Shown here: positions 1-9,043 of the stretch, piece after piece
Position numbering within the stretch: position 1 is the stretch's first letter
Layout of the letters: each line of letters begins with the position of its first letter
Origin: Deinococcus rhizophilus
GTDB taxonomy: Bacteria > Deinococcota > Deinococci > Deinococcales > Deinococcaceae
NCBI RefSeq assembly: GCF_030271215.1
Contig: NZ_JASNGB010000004.1
Coordinates: forward strand, 1-32,966
Direction of reading: 5' to 3'
DNA length: 32,966 nt
Made by a program: the position numbers and the translations under genes
Notes under the pieces: generated by a model
Told to the model about the DNA's origin: nothing
Seen by the model: the letters and a program-made list of their open reading frames with translations, nothing else
Database searches by the model: none

Positions 1-1793
<1,793 letters not shown>

Positions 1794-1803
1794 GTCGGGG
1801 AGG

Positions 1804-1809
1804 AGCATA
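1804..1809 (-). promoter_or_regulatory. -10 box (TATGCT) of mutS2
   Basis: TATGCT on the minus strand ends 10 bases before the preferred ATG, so the transcript would have almost no leader. No convincing -35 box is visible. The alternative ATG at 1808 would sit inside this box. Confidence 0.5.
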
Positions 1810-1846
1810 ACAACGGCGGCGGGGCGGGAACGTGGGCCTTGTGGCT

Positions 1847-2007
1847 TAGAGCATTTGACAGAATTACGGCCCCCGGGGAAGGGCGCCCCAGGTGCCTCCA
1901 TTCTGCCCAATGCTCTTCTTCAATTCGCTCGCTCTGCTGCGCAGCTTTGCAAGTCCGCTCGGCCAACGAATGCGGAAACCCACCGCATTCTTATGGCAAA
2001 TGCTCTA
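1847..2007. repeat. MITE-like dispersed repeat, copy 1 (161 bp)
   Basis: The element has terminal inverted repeats: it begins TAGAGCATTTG and ends CAAATGCTCTA. Both ends finish in TA, as expected if TA is a duplicated target. Inside are a second inverted repeat (AGAGCATTTGACAGAAT against ATTCTGCCCAATGCTCT, left half) and a perfect 8-bp hairpin GAATGCGG-loop-CCGCATTC near the right end. It encodes no protein of its own. Copies 2 and 3 in this window share the same core in the same orientation. Copy 3 differs only by one substitution and a 21-base deletion. Classification as a MITE is inferred from size, ends and copy number; no transposase is present here. Confidence 0.85.
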
Positions 2008-2056
2008 GGGCGGGTCGGGGAACCCCGGCGCGGGCCGTCCCGTATCCCCCGGCACC

Positions 2057-2497
2057 ATGACCCATCCACCCCGGCAGATCAGGCTGCGTCTTCCCCCCTT
2101 CCTGGGCCGCGCCCTCGGTGCGCTGCTCGCCCGTTCCACCGTGAAAGCCGGGCGGACGGTCGCGCCGCCGCCCGCGCTGGGGCTGACCCGGCGCACGCTG
2201 CTGTACTTCAAGAGCGAGGGGTGCGCCCCCTGCGACGGCATCGACCTCTTTATCGGGCGGCTGGCCGCAGCGGGCGGGCTGGACCTGCGGGTGGTGGACG
2301 CCCGGCGGGGCGAGGTGCCCGAACAGGTCTACGGCGGCTCGCTGCTGCTGGACCGGGACGGCACGCTGCGCCGGGCCTACGGGGTAAATGTCTTCCCCAC
2401 CCTGCTCGTGACGGACCCCGGCGGTCAGGTGGAGCGCGTGCTGGTCGGGGCGCAGGCGGACGAGGAGCAGATCCGGGCGGGACTGGGGCTGGCCTAG
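2057..2497 (+). CDS. Thioredoxin-fold protein with CAPC motif
   Basis: This is a 146-residue protein. After a basic N-terminal stretch, residues from about 50 onward read as a thioredoxin fold: a beta strand TLLYFKSEG, then the redox motif CAPC, and later a VFPTLLV segment in which the proline is the likely cis-Pro opposite the active site. No clear signal peptide is visible, so a cytoplasmic thiol-disulfide role is likely, but the partner is unknown. The gene is bracketed by two directly oriented MITE-like repeats, and its TAG stop is the first three bases of the downstream copy. A weak TATCCC lies 8 bases before the ATG. The family assignment is good; the function is inferred only from the fold. 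Confidence 0.82.
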   Translation: MTHPPRQIRLRLPPFLGRALGALLARSTVKAGRTVAPPPALGLTRRTLLYFKSEGCAPCDGIDLFIGRLAAAGGLDLRVVDARRGEVPEQVYGGSLLLDRDGTLRRAYGVNVFPTLLVTDPGGQVERVLVGAQADEEQIRAGLGLA

Positions 2498-2656
2498 CGC
2501 ATTGGACAGAATGACGGCCCCCGGGGAAGGGCGCCCCAGGTGCCTCCCCGAATGCCCAATGCTCTTCTTCAATTCGCTCGCTCTGCTGCGCAGCTTTGCA
2601 AGTCCGCTCGGCCAACGAATGCGGAAACCCACCGCATTCTTAGGGCACATGCTCTA
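2495..2656. repeat. MITE-like dispersed repeat, copy 2 (162 bp)
   Basis: This copy has the same core as copy 1 with divergent ends: the left end is TAGCGCATTGG, the right end CACATGCTCTA. The inner 90 or so bases are identical to copy 1. Changes cluster in the terminal repeats and in the internal arm that pairs with the left end. Its left TAG is the stop codon of the thioredoxin-fold gene, and the TAG at its right end, read on the minus strand, is the stop codon of the SDR gene. Confidence 0.85.
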
Positions 2657-3418
2657 GAGCGCCGTCCACCCCCCGTCCGCCGGGATAATCGCCCCGTTGA
2701 TGTAGCGCGACTCGTCCGACGCCAGGAACAGGGCGAGCTGCGCGATGTCGAGGCTGTCGAGATACGCCGGGATGAGCGCGGCGAAGGCCCCCGCGCGGGC
2801 GACCCCGGCAGGGTCGAGGCGGTCTTGCGGCATCGTCTCGGCGATGTTGGTCCGGGTCGCGCCGGGGCAGATCGCGTTGCAGCGAATCCCGCGCTGGGCG
2901 TACATCCACGCCGTCGAACGGGTCAGGCCGATCAGCCCGTGCTTGGAAGCCGTGTAGGCCGCGCCCGCCGCCCCCCCGCTGAGGGCCGCCGTGGACGCCA
3001 CGTTCACGATGGACCCCGCGCCCTGCTCCAGCATCTGCTGCACGGCGCGGCGGCTGGTGTACATCGGGCCGTTCAGGTTGATCCCCAGCACCCGCGTCCA
3101 GACCTCGTCGGTGAGTTCGCCCACGCCCGCCATGTAGTCCATCACCCCGGCGTTGTTCACCAGCACGTCCAGCCGCCCATAGGTGGACACCGCGAGGTCG
3201 ATCACTCCCTCGGCGCTCGCCTGGTCGGAGACGTCGCCCTGCGAGGGGGTGACCTCGCCCCCTGCCGCCCGAATCTCGCCCACGGCGGCCTCCAGTCGCG
3301 CCGCGTTCCAGTCGGCGGCGACCACCTTCGCGCCCTCCCGCGTGAACAGCTGGGCCATCGCCAGCCCCATGCCCGATGCGGCCCCGGTCACCACAATCAC
3401 CTTGTCCTGTAAGCGCAT
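2654..3418 (-). CDS. Short-chain dehydrogenase/reductase (SDR)
   Basis: This is a 254-residue classical SDR, NAD(P)-dependent and cytoplasmic. The cofactor motif TGAASGMG sits at residues 11-18, NNAG in the middle, and the catalytic YTASK follows the expected serine-rich strand (ASTAALSGG). The C-terminal ADGGWTAL is typical of the family. An aspartate (AADWN) at the end of beta-2 suggests a preference for NAD(H) over NADP(H). The substrate cannot be told from sequence. I chose the ATG because AGGAGG lies 7 bases before it; the in-frame GTG two codons upstream would have no spacer. The stop codon lies inside MITE copy 2, so the end of the gene may have been redefined by the insertion. Confidence 0.92.
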   Translation of the reverse strand: MRLQDKVIVVTGAASGMGLAMAQLFTREGAKVVAADWNAARLEAAVGEIRAAGGEVTPSQGDVSDQASAEGVIDLAVSTYGRLDVLVNNAGVMDYMAGVGELTDEVWTRVLGINLNGPMYTSRRAVQQMLEQGAGSIVNVASTAALSGGAAGAAYTASKHGLIGLTRSTAWMYAQRGIRCNAICPGATRTNIAETMPQDRLDPAGVARAGAFAALIPAYLDSLDIAQLALFLASDESRYINGAIIPADGGWTAL

Positions 3419-3425
3419 TCGCACC

Positions 3426-3431
3426 CCTCCT
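3426..3431 (-). promoter_or_regulatory. Shine-Dalgarno AGGAGG of the SDR gene
   Basis: A perfect AGGAGG lies 7 bases before ATG 3418. It selects that start over the GTG at 3424. It is also one of the few strong ribosome binding sites in a window where many starts look leaderless. Confidence 0.75.
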
Positions 3432-3512
3432 CGCAGGGGCGCGGTCGGCTGGCCTCGCCCCGTCAGGTTCAGCGTACTCCCGGCCCGCTCCGGAATGTCC
3501 CCGGCCCTCTGC

Positions 3513-3518
3513 TAGCCT
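3513..3518 (+). promoter_or_regulatory. -10 box (TAGCCT), leaderless start of the RluA gene
   Basis: TAGCCT is followed by 7 bases and the GTG start. No Shine-Dalgarno is present. The spacing fits transcription starting at the initiation codon. Confidence 0.6.
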
Positions 3519-3525
3519 GCCGGGC

Positions 3526-4269
3526 GTGCCCGCCCGCGCTTCCCTGCTCCCCCCCACCGAGAAGCCGCGCGTGCTGGTCGAGCATCCCGACTTCTACGTG
3601 ATCCACAAGCCCGCGCTGTGGCTGACCCACCCGGTGCGGGCGCGGGTGGACGTGCCCGACGTGCTGGGCTTCATGCGGGCCGAGACGGGCGAGCCGGGCC
3701 TCGCGCCCCCGCACCGCCTCGACCGCGAGACGAGCGGCACCCAGTTGCTCTCGCGCGACACGGACGCCGCGCGGCGCTTTTTCACCCTGTTCAAGGAGCA
3801 TCTGGTGGGCAAGACCTACCAAACCATCGTCCACGGCTCGCCGGGCTGGGAGCGGACCACGCTGGACGCGCCCCTGGGCGACCTGGGGCTGGGCGGCGCG
3901 AACCGCATCGTGATCCGGCAGGCCGTGGTGCCGGACGGGCGGCCCGCCGTCACCGACTTCGGGGTGCTGGAGCGGCGCGGCGGCTTCACGCTGCTGGAGG
4001 CCTATCCCCGCTCCGGGCGGCTGCACCAGATTCGCGCCCACCTCTGGCACCTCGGGCTGCCGATGGTGGGCGACAAGATCTACGGGCGCGATCCGCAGGC
4101 GTTCCTCGACTTCATGGAGCAGGGGCAGACGCCGGAGCTGACCGCGCGGCTGCTGCTGCCCCGGCAGGCGCTGCACGCCGCCCGCATCGCCTTTCCCTGG
4201 GGGGGAACGCAGTTCGCGGCGGAGGCGCCGCTGGCGCCAGACCTGCGGGACTTCTGGGAGGGGCTGTAG
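3526..4269 (+). CDS. RluA-family pseudouridine synthase
   Basis: This 247-residue enzyme isomerises specific uridines of rRNA or tRNA to pseudouridine. The diagnostic catalytic motif HRLDRETSG, whose aspartate is the nucleophile, is near residue 65. Later come the family's [10 protein letters not shown] segment and [11 protein letters not shown] with [11 protein letters not shown]. There is no N-terminal S4 RNA-binding domain: the chain enters the catalytic domain directly ([15 protein letters not shown]). It is therefore the short RluA/RluC-like form. The GTG start is chosen because a TAGCCT -10 box lies 7 bases upstream; the longer open frame has no supporting signal. The gene ends 10 bases from the convergent VanW-family gene. 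The exact RNA target is not predictable. Confidence 0.9.
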   Translation: MPARASLLPPTEKPRVLVEHPDFYVIHKPALWLTHPVRARVDVPDVLGFMRAETGEPGLAPPHRLDRETSGTQLLSRDTDAARRFFTLFKEHLVGKTYQTIVHGSPGWERTTLDAPLGDLGLGGANRIVIRQAVVPDGRPAVTDFGVLERRGGFTLLEAYPRSGRLHQIRAHLWHLGLPMVGDKIYGRDPQAFLDFMEQGQTPELTARLLLPRQALHAARIAFPWGGTQFAAEAPLAPDLRDFWEGL

Positions 4270-4279
4270 GGGCCCTCCC

Positions 4280-5977
4280 CTACCTCGGCCCCACCTCGTA
4301 CACGGCCCGCCACGGCTGGTAGCTCGTCTTCGTCTGGTCGGTGCGCGTTCCCTTGGCGTCCTTGATCGTCCGGGTGATGGAGAGGTCGTAGCCGTCTTTC
4401 GCCCAGTCGACCTGCCGCACGGCCCCGGAGGCGAGGGTGCGGTTCACCACGTACTGCGCGGGCGGGTGCGGCGTGTACCGGTGGATGACGGCGGGGCTGA
4501 CGGTGACCTTGCGCTGCGGCTTGATCCCCCAGACCTGCACTTCCAGCGTGCTCTTCGCGTCGTCATTGATCGCCTTGACAAAGAGGGGACCGCCCGTGTC
4601 GTTCTTCAGGCGCAGGTCGAGGCCCGGGTCGTACACGGCGGCCTCGAAGCCCACCTCCGGCTCGTAGTAGCCCACCCGGTAGGAGTGCTGGTGGCGCTCG
4701 GTGACGGGGAGGCCCGCCTGGTACAGCGCCCGGAACGCGGTGGTGGACACCTGGCACACGCCTCCGCCCAGGCCCTCCACCGTGCGGCCCCCGCTGATGA
4801 TCAGGCCACCGACAAAGCCGTTTTCGGGTGTGATGCTGCCCAGCGCCGACAGGAAACTGAACTCGCCGCCCTCGGGCACCACGTACCCGTGGATCTTCGC
4901 GGCGGCCACCGCCACGTTGGTCCGGCGCTCGGGACTGCTGCCGTGGTAGGTGCTGCTGCCCCGCGCGATCAGCTCCAGCTTGCCGGGATCCGGCAGGTCG
5001 GCCAGCTTCAGGCCAGGGCGGCTGGCCTTGGAGGCGAACACCACCGACGCCCTGGCCGGATCGAGCACCGCCCCCCGGAAAGCCGCGAGCGCCTTTTGCC
5101 GGTCGGTGACGCGGCCGGACACCTCGGGCACCTTGACGAGTCTGCCGCCCTCGTTGCGGAACCGGGCGTTGCGCGCAGGCTGGTCGAGCTCACCGGACAG
5201 GCGGTCAAAAGCGGCCCGGATGGTCCTCTCGTCGGGCTCGATCCCGCCCTCGCGCACCCAGTACAGGTCCGCGACCTGCAAGGCAGTGAGCGCCCCGGCG
5301 CGGTCCGTCCCATTCAGTTTCACTGTGAGGGGGCGCATCAGGCGGTTGCCGCGCTCGACATGGGGACGCAGCTCGGCGGCGGTGTGCTCGGCGGGCCACT
5401 CGGTCACGGGCAGCGAGAGGCGCGTCTGGGAGGGGTCAGCGGCAAAGGCGCGGGCCGCCGCCGCCGCGTTGGGACGGCGCCCCGGCTGGTCGGGCTTCAG
5501 GGCGTAGCGGTGGCTCACCTTGTCGAAGAAGATGGCCGCGTTCTTCGGACGGGTGGCGAGGTCGCGGGTCAGGACCTCCAGGGCCGCCCGCGCCCTGGCC
5601 TCGTTCACCCGCGTCACCAGCGGCAGCGTCCGGGAGGGCGCCTGGCCGACCATGCCGCGCACCTTCTGCCACAGGTCGCGGTTCTGCGAGGCCTGCACCG
5701 CCGCCGCCACACTCGCGGCCGGGTCCACGCTCCAGCCCAGGCGGGCAGCCGGAACAGTCCAGGTTTTCTTTCCGGCCTGCACGGTGACCTGCGGAATGGC
5801 AGATGTCTGCCCGGTCAGCCGGGCGCGGGCCTCGGCGGGGGTCAGGCCGCCGACGGGCACGCTGCCCACCATCAGCCCCGGCGCGAGGCGGCCCGTGTCC
5901 CCGGCGGCGAGGCCCATGGCAAGGGCGCCGCCCAGCAAGGCGGCGGCAGAAACAGCGGTGGCATAACCCCTCGTCAC
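4280..5977 (-). CDS. VanW family protein, exported or membrane-anchored
   Basis: This is a 565-residue protein. An N-terminal hydrophobic segment (residues 8-25) serves as signal or anchor. Residues 40-340 contain two repeats of the peptidoglycan-binding-like domain usual in this family (for example GLTPAEARARL and VSGRVTDRQKALAAF). The VanW domain spans roughly 345-470 and contains GGGVCQVSTTAFRALYQAGL and the HSYRVGYYEP block. The C-terminal tail is G5-like. VanW proteins occur near some vancomycin-resistance clusters, but their biochemical role is unknown and no other resistance gene is near. A cell-wall role is inferred. The GTG start is supported by a TACACT box 6 bases upstream. Confidence 0.88.
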   Translation of the reverse strand: MTRGYATAVSAAALLGGALAMGLAAGDTGRLAPGLMVGSVPVGGLTPAEARARLTGQTSAIPQVTVQAGKKTWTVPAARLGWSVDPAASVAAAVQASQNRDLWQKVRGMVGQAPSRTLPLVTRVNEARARAALEVLTRDLATRPKNAAIFFDKVSHRYALKPDQPGRRPNAAAAARAFAADPSQTRLSLPVTEWPAEHTAAELRPHVERGNRLMRPLTVKLNGTDRAGALTALQVADLYWVREGGIEPDERTIRAAFDRLSGELDQPARNARFRNEGGRLVKVPEVSGRVTDRQKALAAFRGAVLDPARASVVFASKASRPGLKLADLPDPGKLELIARGSSTYHGSSPERRTNVAVAAAKIHGYVVPEGGEFSFLSALGSITPENGFVGGLIISGGRTVEGLGGGVCQVSTTAFRALYQAGLPVTERHQHSYRVGYYEPEVGFEAAVYDPGLDLRLKNDTGGPLFVKAINDDAKSTLEVQVWGIKPQRKVTVSPAVIHRYTPHPPAQYVVNRTLASGAVRQVDWAKDGYDLSITRTIKDAKGTRTDQTKTSYQPWRAVYEVGPR

Positions 5978-5983
5978 CCGGCC

Positions 5984-5989
5984 AGTGTA
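5984..5989 (-). promoter_or_regulatory. -10 box (TACACT), leaderless start of the VanW gene
   Basis: TACACT on the minus strand is followed by 6 bases and GTG. No ribosome binding site lies between them. It gives the VanW gene its own promoter, separate from the HD-protein gene upstream. Confidence 0.6.
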
Positions 5990-6074
5990 GCGGCGCGGGC
6001 CGGGCGGGGGATGTGGAGGCCGGGGACGGTGAAGCCCAGTGCCCTCCCGGACCCCCGTCAGGCGAGTTGCGCGG

Positions 6075-7211
6075 TCAAGATCCCGGCTTGGCTCCCTCCA
6101 GCACGTCTGCCACCGTCTGCATCACCTGCTCCCGGCGGTCGACCACGGGCGCGACGACCCGCTCGCCGCCCTCCAGGTCCATCACGAAGTGGTCGCCGTC
6201 GAGCCGCACCCGGCGCAGAATCTGCTCGTCGCCGTCCTCGCGGGTGCAGGCCCGCAGCTCCACGTAGCGGCTCATGGGCGTGCGAATCACCTTGGGAGCC
6301 AGCACCTCCTCGACCTGAAAGATGCCGCCGGAATTGTTCATGGTGACGCTGATCAGCACCGGCTTCTCGCGCCCGCGCTCGATCACGACCTGATCGACCG
6401 CCAGGGCACTGATGGAGTGGATGTCCACGCTGCCCATCGCAAACGCCTTGCGCCCGCGCCCCTTGGTGATGTCGGTGCCGTCCGCGACCGCCGTGATGCC
6501 GCCCTCCAGCGTCAGCGGCACCGGGCTGAGGTCATGGCTGTTGATGGACCCCAGGATAAAGGAGCGCACCTTCGTCCGCTTGAAGGGGTCGGCATAGACC
6601 GGTCCCAGGATGCGGTCGAGAATCGGCAGGGCCAGCGCGACCCCGTGCGCCTCGTGGCCGCTGCGGTGAATCTGGTTGCCGATGTCGTGCAGCATGGTGC
6701 CCAGGATCACCGCCAGAAACACGTCGTCGGCGTCGCCCACGCCCGACTCCATGATGTCCGGCCGGACCCCGGCTTCCAGCAGCAGCTCGGTGAGCGCCAT
6801 GCTCGCCGCGCCCGTGATAAAGGAGTGGACCCGCCCGTGGTCGTTGTAGCCCAGCTTGCGCATGGTGATGTAATTCGCCATGTCCCAGTGGGCCAGCGCC
6901 TCGGGATCGCCGCGCAGGGCCTGGTAGGCGGCGAGCGCACGCGGGTAGCCCTGAAGGTCGGCGAGAATCGCGCCGTCCGCTTCCGCGATCAGTTTGGCGC
7001 GGGGAGTGGTGAACTCCACGACGCGCCCGTCTGCCGGAACGTCGGCGGCGGGCGGCGGGGCCGTGACGCCCTCCGCCTCGCCGTGCCGCCCCTCCACGTC
7101 CTGAAGGTGCCCGCCCGCCACGCTGAGGGTGAACTTGGATTCACCCGCGCCGTGCTCCAGCCGCTCCCGGCCCGAACGCTCCGGCTCAGGCGGCGTCCGG
7201 GGCTCACTCAC
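6075..7211 (-). CDS. HD-domain metal-dependent phosphohydrolase
   Basis: This is a 378-residue protein. The first 60 or so residues are charged and probably disordered. The HD domain spans roughly 105-290: NDHGRVHS (H125, H129) supplies the first ligand, MLHDIGN the HD pair (H175/D176), and HRSGHEAHG further histidines, followed by INSHDLSP. The C-terminal 80 residues form a separate small beta-rich domain. HD proteins hydrolyse phosphoester bonds in nucleotides or cyclic dinucleotides. There is no GYP motif of c-di-GMP phosphodiesterases, so the substrate is unknown. The GTG start overlaps the 3' end of the enoyl-CoA hydratase gene by 8 bases, indicating translational coupling. Confidence 0.85.
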   Translation of the reverse strand: MSEPRTPPEPERSGRERLEHGAGESKFTLSVAGGHLQDVEGRHGEAEGVTAPPPAADVPADGRVVEFTTPRAKLIAEADGAILADLQGYPRALAAYQALRGDPEALAHWDMANYITMRKLGYNDHGRVHSFITGAASMALTELLLEAGVRPDIMESGVGDADDVFLAVILGTMLHDIGNQIHRSGHEAHGVALALPILDRILGPVYADPFKRTKVRSFILGSINSHDLSPVPLTLEGGITAVADGTDITKGRGRKAFAMGSVDIHSISALAVDQVVIERGREKPVLISVTMNNSGGIFQVEEVLAPKVIRTPMSRYVELRACTREDGDEQILRRVRLDGDHFVMDLEGGERVVAPVVDRREQVMQTVADVLEGAKPGS

Positions 7212-8001
7212 CCTGAAACTCCGGCTTGCGCTTGGCGAGGAAGGCGGACGTACCCTCGCGGAAATCCTTGGTCGCCACCAGCATCCCGAAGAGGTCGGCC
7301 TCGATCTCCAGCCCCGCCTCCAGCGAGGTGTCCAGGCCCCGGCGCACCGCCTCCTTGACCAGCGAGAGGGCGATGGGCGCGTGCCGCACCATCTGCTCGG
7401 CGACCTCGCGGGCCTTTTGCAGCGGGTCGTCGGCGACGTAGTTCACCAGCCCGAGGCGCAGGGCTTCTTCTGCCGTGACCTGCCGCCCGGTCAGCATCAG
7501 GTCGAGCGCCGGACCCGCGCCGATCAGCCGGGCGAGGCGCTGGGTGCCCCCGAAGCCGGGAATCAATCCCAGCGACACCTCGGGCAGCCCCACCCGCGCC
7601 CCCGGCGACGCCACGCGCACGTCGCAGGCCAGCGCCAGTTCCAGGCCGCCGCCCAGCGCGAAGCCGTTCACAGCCGCGATGGTGGGAATGGGCAGATTCG
7701 CCACCGTTTGCATCACGTCCTGCCCGCCGAGCGCGAGTTCGCGGCCCTGGTAGACGTCCTCCAGTTCCGCCAGCTCGCTGATGTCGGCCCCCGCCACGAA
7801 CGCCCGGTCGCCGCCCCCGGTCACGATCAGTGCCCCGATCTCGGGCACGTCCACGACCGCGTCGAGGGCCGCACTGATCTCGGCGAAGGTGTCGGCGTTC
7901 AGGGCATTGAGCGCCCTCGGGCGGTTCACCGTGAGCACCGCGATGGGGCCGTGCTGATCGAGCTGAAGATTCTGGAGGTCGATCTCGTCGAGCATCGTCA
8001 T
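7204..8001 (-). CDS. Enoyl-CoA hydratase (crotonase family)
   Basis: This is a 265-residue crotonase-fold enzyme. Both hydratase glutamates are in place: E121 in GGGLELALACD and E141 in LPEVSLGLIPGFGGTQRL. The oxyanion-hole segments AFVAGADISEL and NGFALGGG are also present. It should therefore be a true 2-enoyl-CoA hydratase, acting in beta-oxidation or on short-chain 3-hydroxyacyl-CoA, rather than one of the divergent isomerases. It sits between the PNP gene (31-base gap) and the HD-domain gene (8-base overlap), so the three are probably cotranscribed, although the metabolic link is not obvious. The start has an AGGA element 8 bases upstream; ATG 7995 is an alternative. Confidence 0.93.
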   Translation of the reverse strand: MTMLDEIDLQNLQLDQHGPIAVLTVNRPRALNALNADTFAEISAALDAVVDVPEIGALIVTGGGDRAFVAGADISELAELEDVYQGRELALGGQDVMQTVANLPIPTIAAVNGFALGGGLELALACDVRVASPGARVGLPEVSLGLIPGFGGTQRLARLIGAGPALDLMLTGRQVTAEEALRLGLVNYVADDPLQKAREVAEQMVRHAPIALSLVKEAVRRGLDTSLEAGLEIEADLFGMLVATKDFREGTSAFLAKRKPEFQGE

Positions 8002-8032
8002 GGGTTTATCCTGCCACGCCCGGCCGCCGGGG

Positions 8033-8758
8033 TCAGTGGCCTTCGGCTCCGGCCAGCCGCACGACGGCGTCCAGCGCCACCCGCACCATGCGGTCCACCC
8101 CCTGCGCCAGCACCTCGTCGGGCACCAGTTGCGGGTCCCCGATGTCGTTGCTGCACGCGGTCAGGCAGCCCGCCCGCAGGCCGTGCTGGGCGGCAACCAG
8201 AAAGACGGCGCTGGCCTCCATCTCGAAGCCCAGCACCCCGCGCGAGGCCCACAGCCGGGCATGTTCGGGCGTGCTGGCATAAAAGGCGTCCTCGGTCATG
8301 ATCAGCCCCGCGTGGTGCGGCACCCCCAGCGCACGGGCCGAGGCGACTGCCGCCTCCACCACCTCGAAGCTGGCGGCGGGTGCATACGGTGCGCCGCCCA
8401 GCAGCTGCCGGGTGGTGCCGTCGTTGGGCACGGCGGCGGTGGCCACCACCAAGTCGGCGGGCTGCACGCGGGGGGTCGCGCCACCCAGGGTGCCCACCCG
8501 GATCAGGGTCTGCGCCCCCAGCCGTGCGAGTTCCTCCGTGACAATCGCTGCGCTGGGGCAGCCCATCCCGGTCGTCTGGACGCTCACGCGCACGCCCTGG
8601 TAGGTCCCGGTGAAACCCAGCAACTGGCGGTGCTCGGTGTACAGGCGGGCATCTTCCAGGTAGGTCTCGGAGATCCGGCGTGCCCGGCCTGGATCTCCGG
8701 GAAGCAGCACGAATTCGGCCACGTCACCGGGCTGCGCCCGCAGGTGAATCTGACTCAT
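8033..8758 (-). CDS. deoD: Purine nucleoside phosphorylase, DeoD type
   Basis: The enzyme cleaves purine (deoxy)nucleosides with phosphate to base and (deoxy)ribose-1-phosphate in salvage. It is a 241-residue PNP/UDP-family protein with the phosphate-binding LLPGDPGRA near the N-terminus, TTGMGCPSAAIVTEEL, the IRVGTLGG strand and the ribose-binding FEMEASAVF. A catalytic aspartate lies in ACSNDIGDP, where SND is the purine-specificity position of DeoD-type enzymes. The overall pattern resembles the Thermus PNP. Uridine phosphorylase is the main alternative, but the SND argues for purines. It heads the operon with the hydratase and HD genes and starts from a TATACT box 7 bases before the ATG. 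Confidence 0.87.
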   Translation of the reverse strand: MSQIHLRAQPGDVAEFVLLPGDPGRARRISETYLEDARLYTEHRQLLGFTGTYQGVRVSVQTTGMGCPSAAIVTEELARLGAQTLIRVGTLGGATPRVQPADLVVATAAVPNDGTTRQLLGGAPYAPAASFEVVEAAVASARALGVPHHAGLIMTEDAFYASTPEHARLWASRGVLGFEMEASAVFLVAAQHGLRAGCLTACSNDIGDPQLVPDEVLAQGVDRMVRVALDAVVRLAGAEGH

Positions 8759-8765
8759 GCGGGGC

Positions 8766-8771
8766 AGTATA
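8766..8771 (-). promoter_or_regulatory. -10 box (TATACT), leaderless start of the PNP operon
   Basis: TATACT is followed by 7 bases and the ATG of the PNP gene on the minus strand. It matches the leaderless pattern seen elsewhere in the window. Confidence 0.65.
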
Positions 8772-8909
8772 GGGAGCCCGCCTCAGGGCTGGCAGCCCGC
8801 GTGACCCCGGAGTCAACTTCCCGCCCCACCCCTTTCTGAGAGGCGGGTCAGCTTCCTCATCTTGGGTGAGCGACTCCTCATGCCGCATTTAGACAAGTCC
8901 CCGACTTCA

Positions 8910-8927
8910 GGTTTCTGAGAAGAAACC
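8910..8927. other. Perfect hairpin with GAGA loop between PNP and SLH genes
   Basis: GGTTTCT and AGAAACC form a 7-bp stem closed by GAGA, a GNRA-type tetraloop if transcribed on the plus strand. No T-run follows on either side, so it is not a standard terminator. It lies upstream of the likely SLH promoter. Confidence 0.5.
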
Positions 8928-8953
8928 GTCACGAGATGGATGGCGAAAGGGGT

Positions 8954-9039
8954 TACAGTTCATGGCGTCCTCACGGCATCTTTCTACGGTGAGGCCGTGC
9001 AACGGGGCGGATCAGCCGCTTTCCCGCGCTTCAAAGGAG
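8954..9039 (+). promoter_or_regulatory. Probable promoter, structured leader and RBS of the SLH gene
   Basis: TACAGT (8954-8959) is the best -10 candidate and gives a leader of about 78 bases; no clear -35 is seen. The leader contains two overlapping inverted repeats that cannot form together: CCTCAC 8969-8974 with GTGAGG 8989-8994, and CACGGC 8972-8977 with GCCGTG 8994-8999. A strong AAAGGAG (9033-9039) sits 4 bases before the ATG. Unlike most genes here, this one has a conventional leader and Shine-Dalgarno, as expected for an abundant envelope protein. Confidence 0.45.
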
Positions 9040-9043
9040 AATT

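Noticed and set aside
1991..2007. TTATGGCAAATGCTCTA compared with the radiation/desiccation response motif
   Set aside because: Only about half the positions match and it is part of the MITE right end; no convincing RDRM palindrome was seen upstream of recJ, polX or mutS2.
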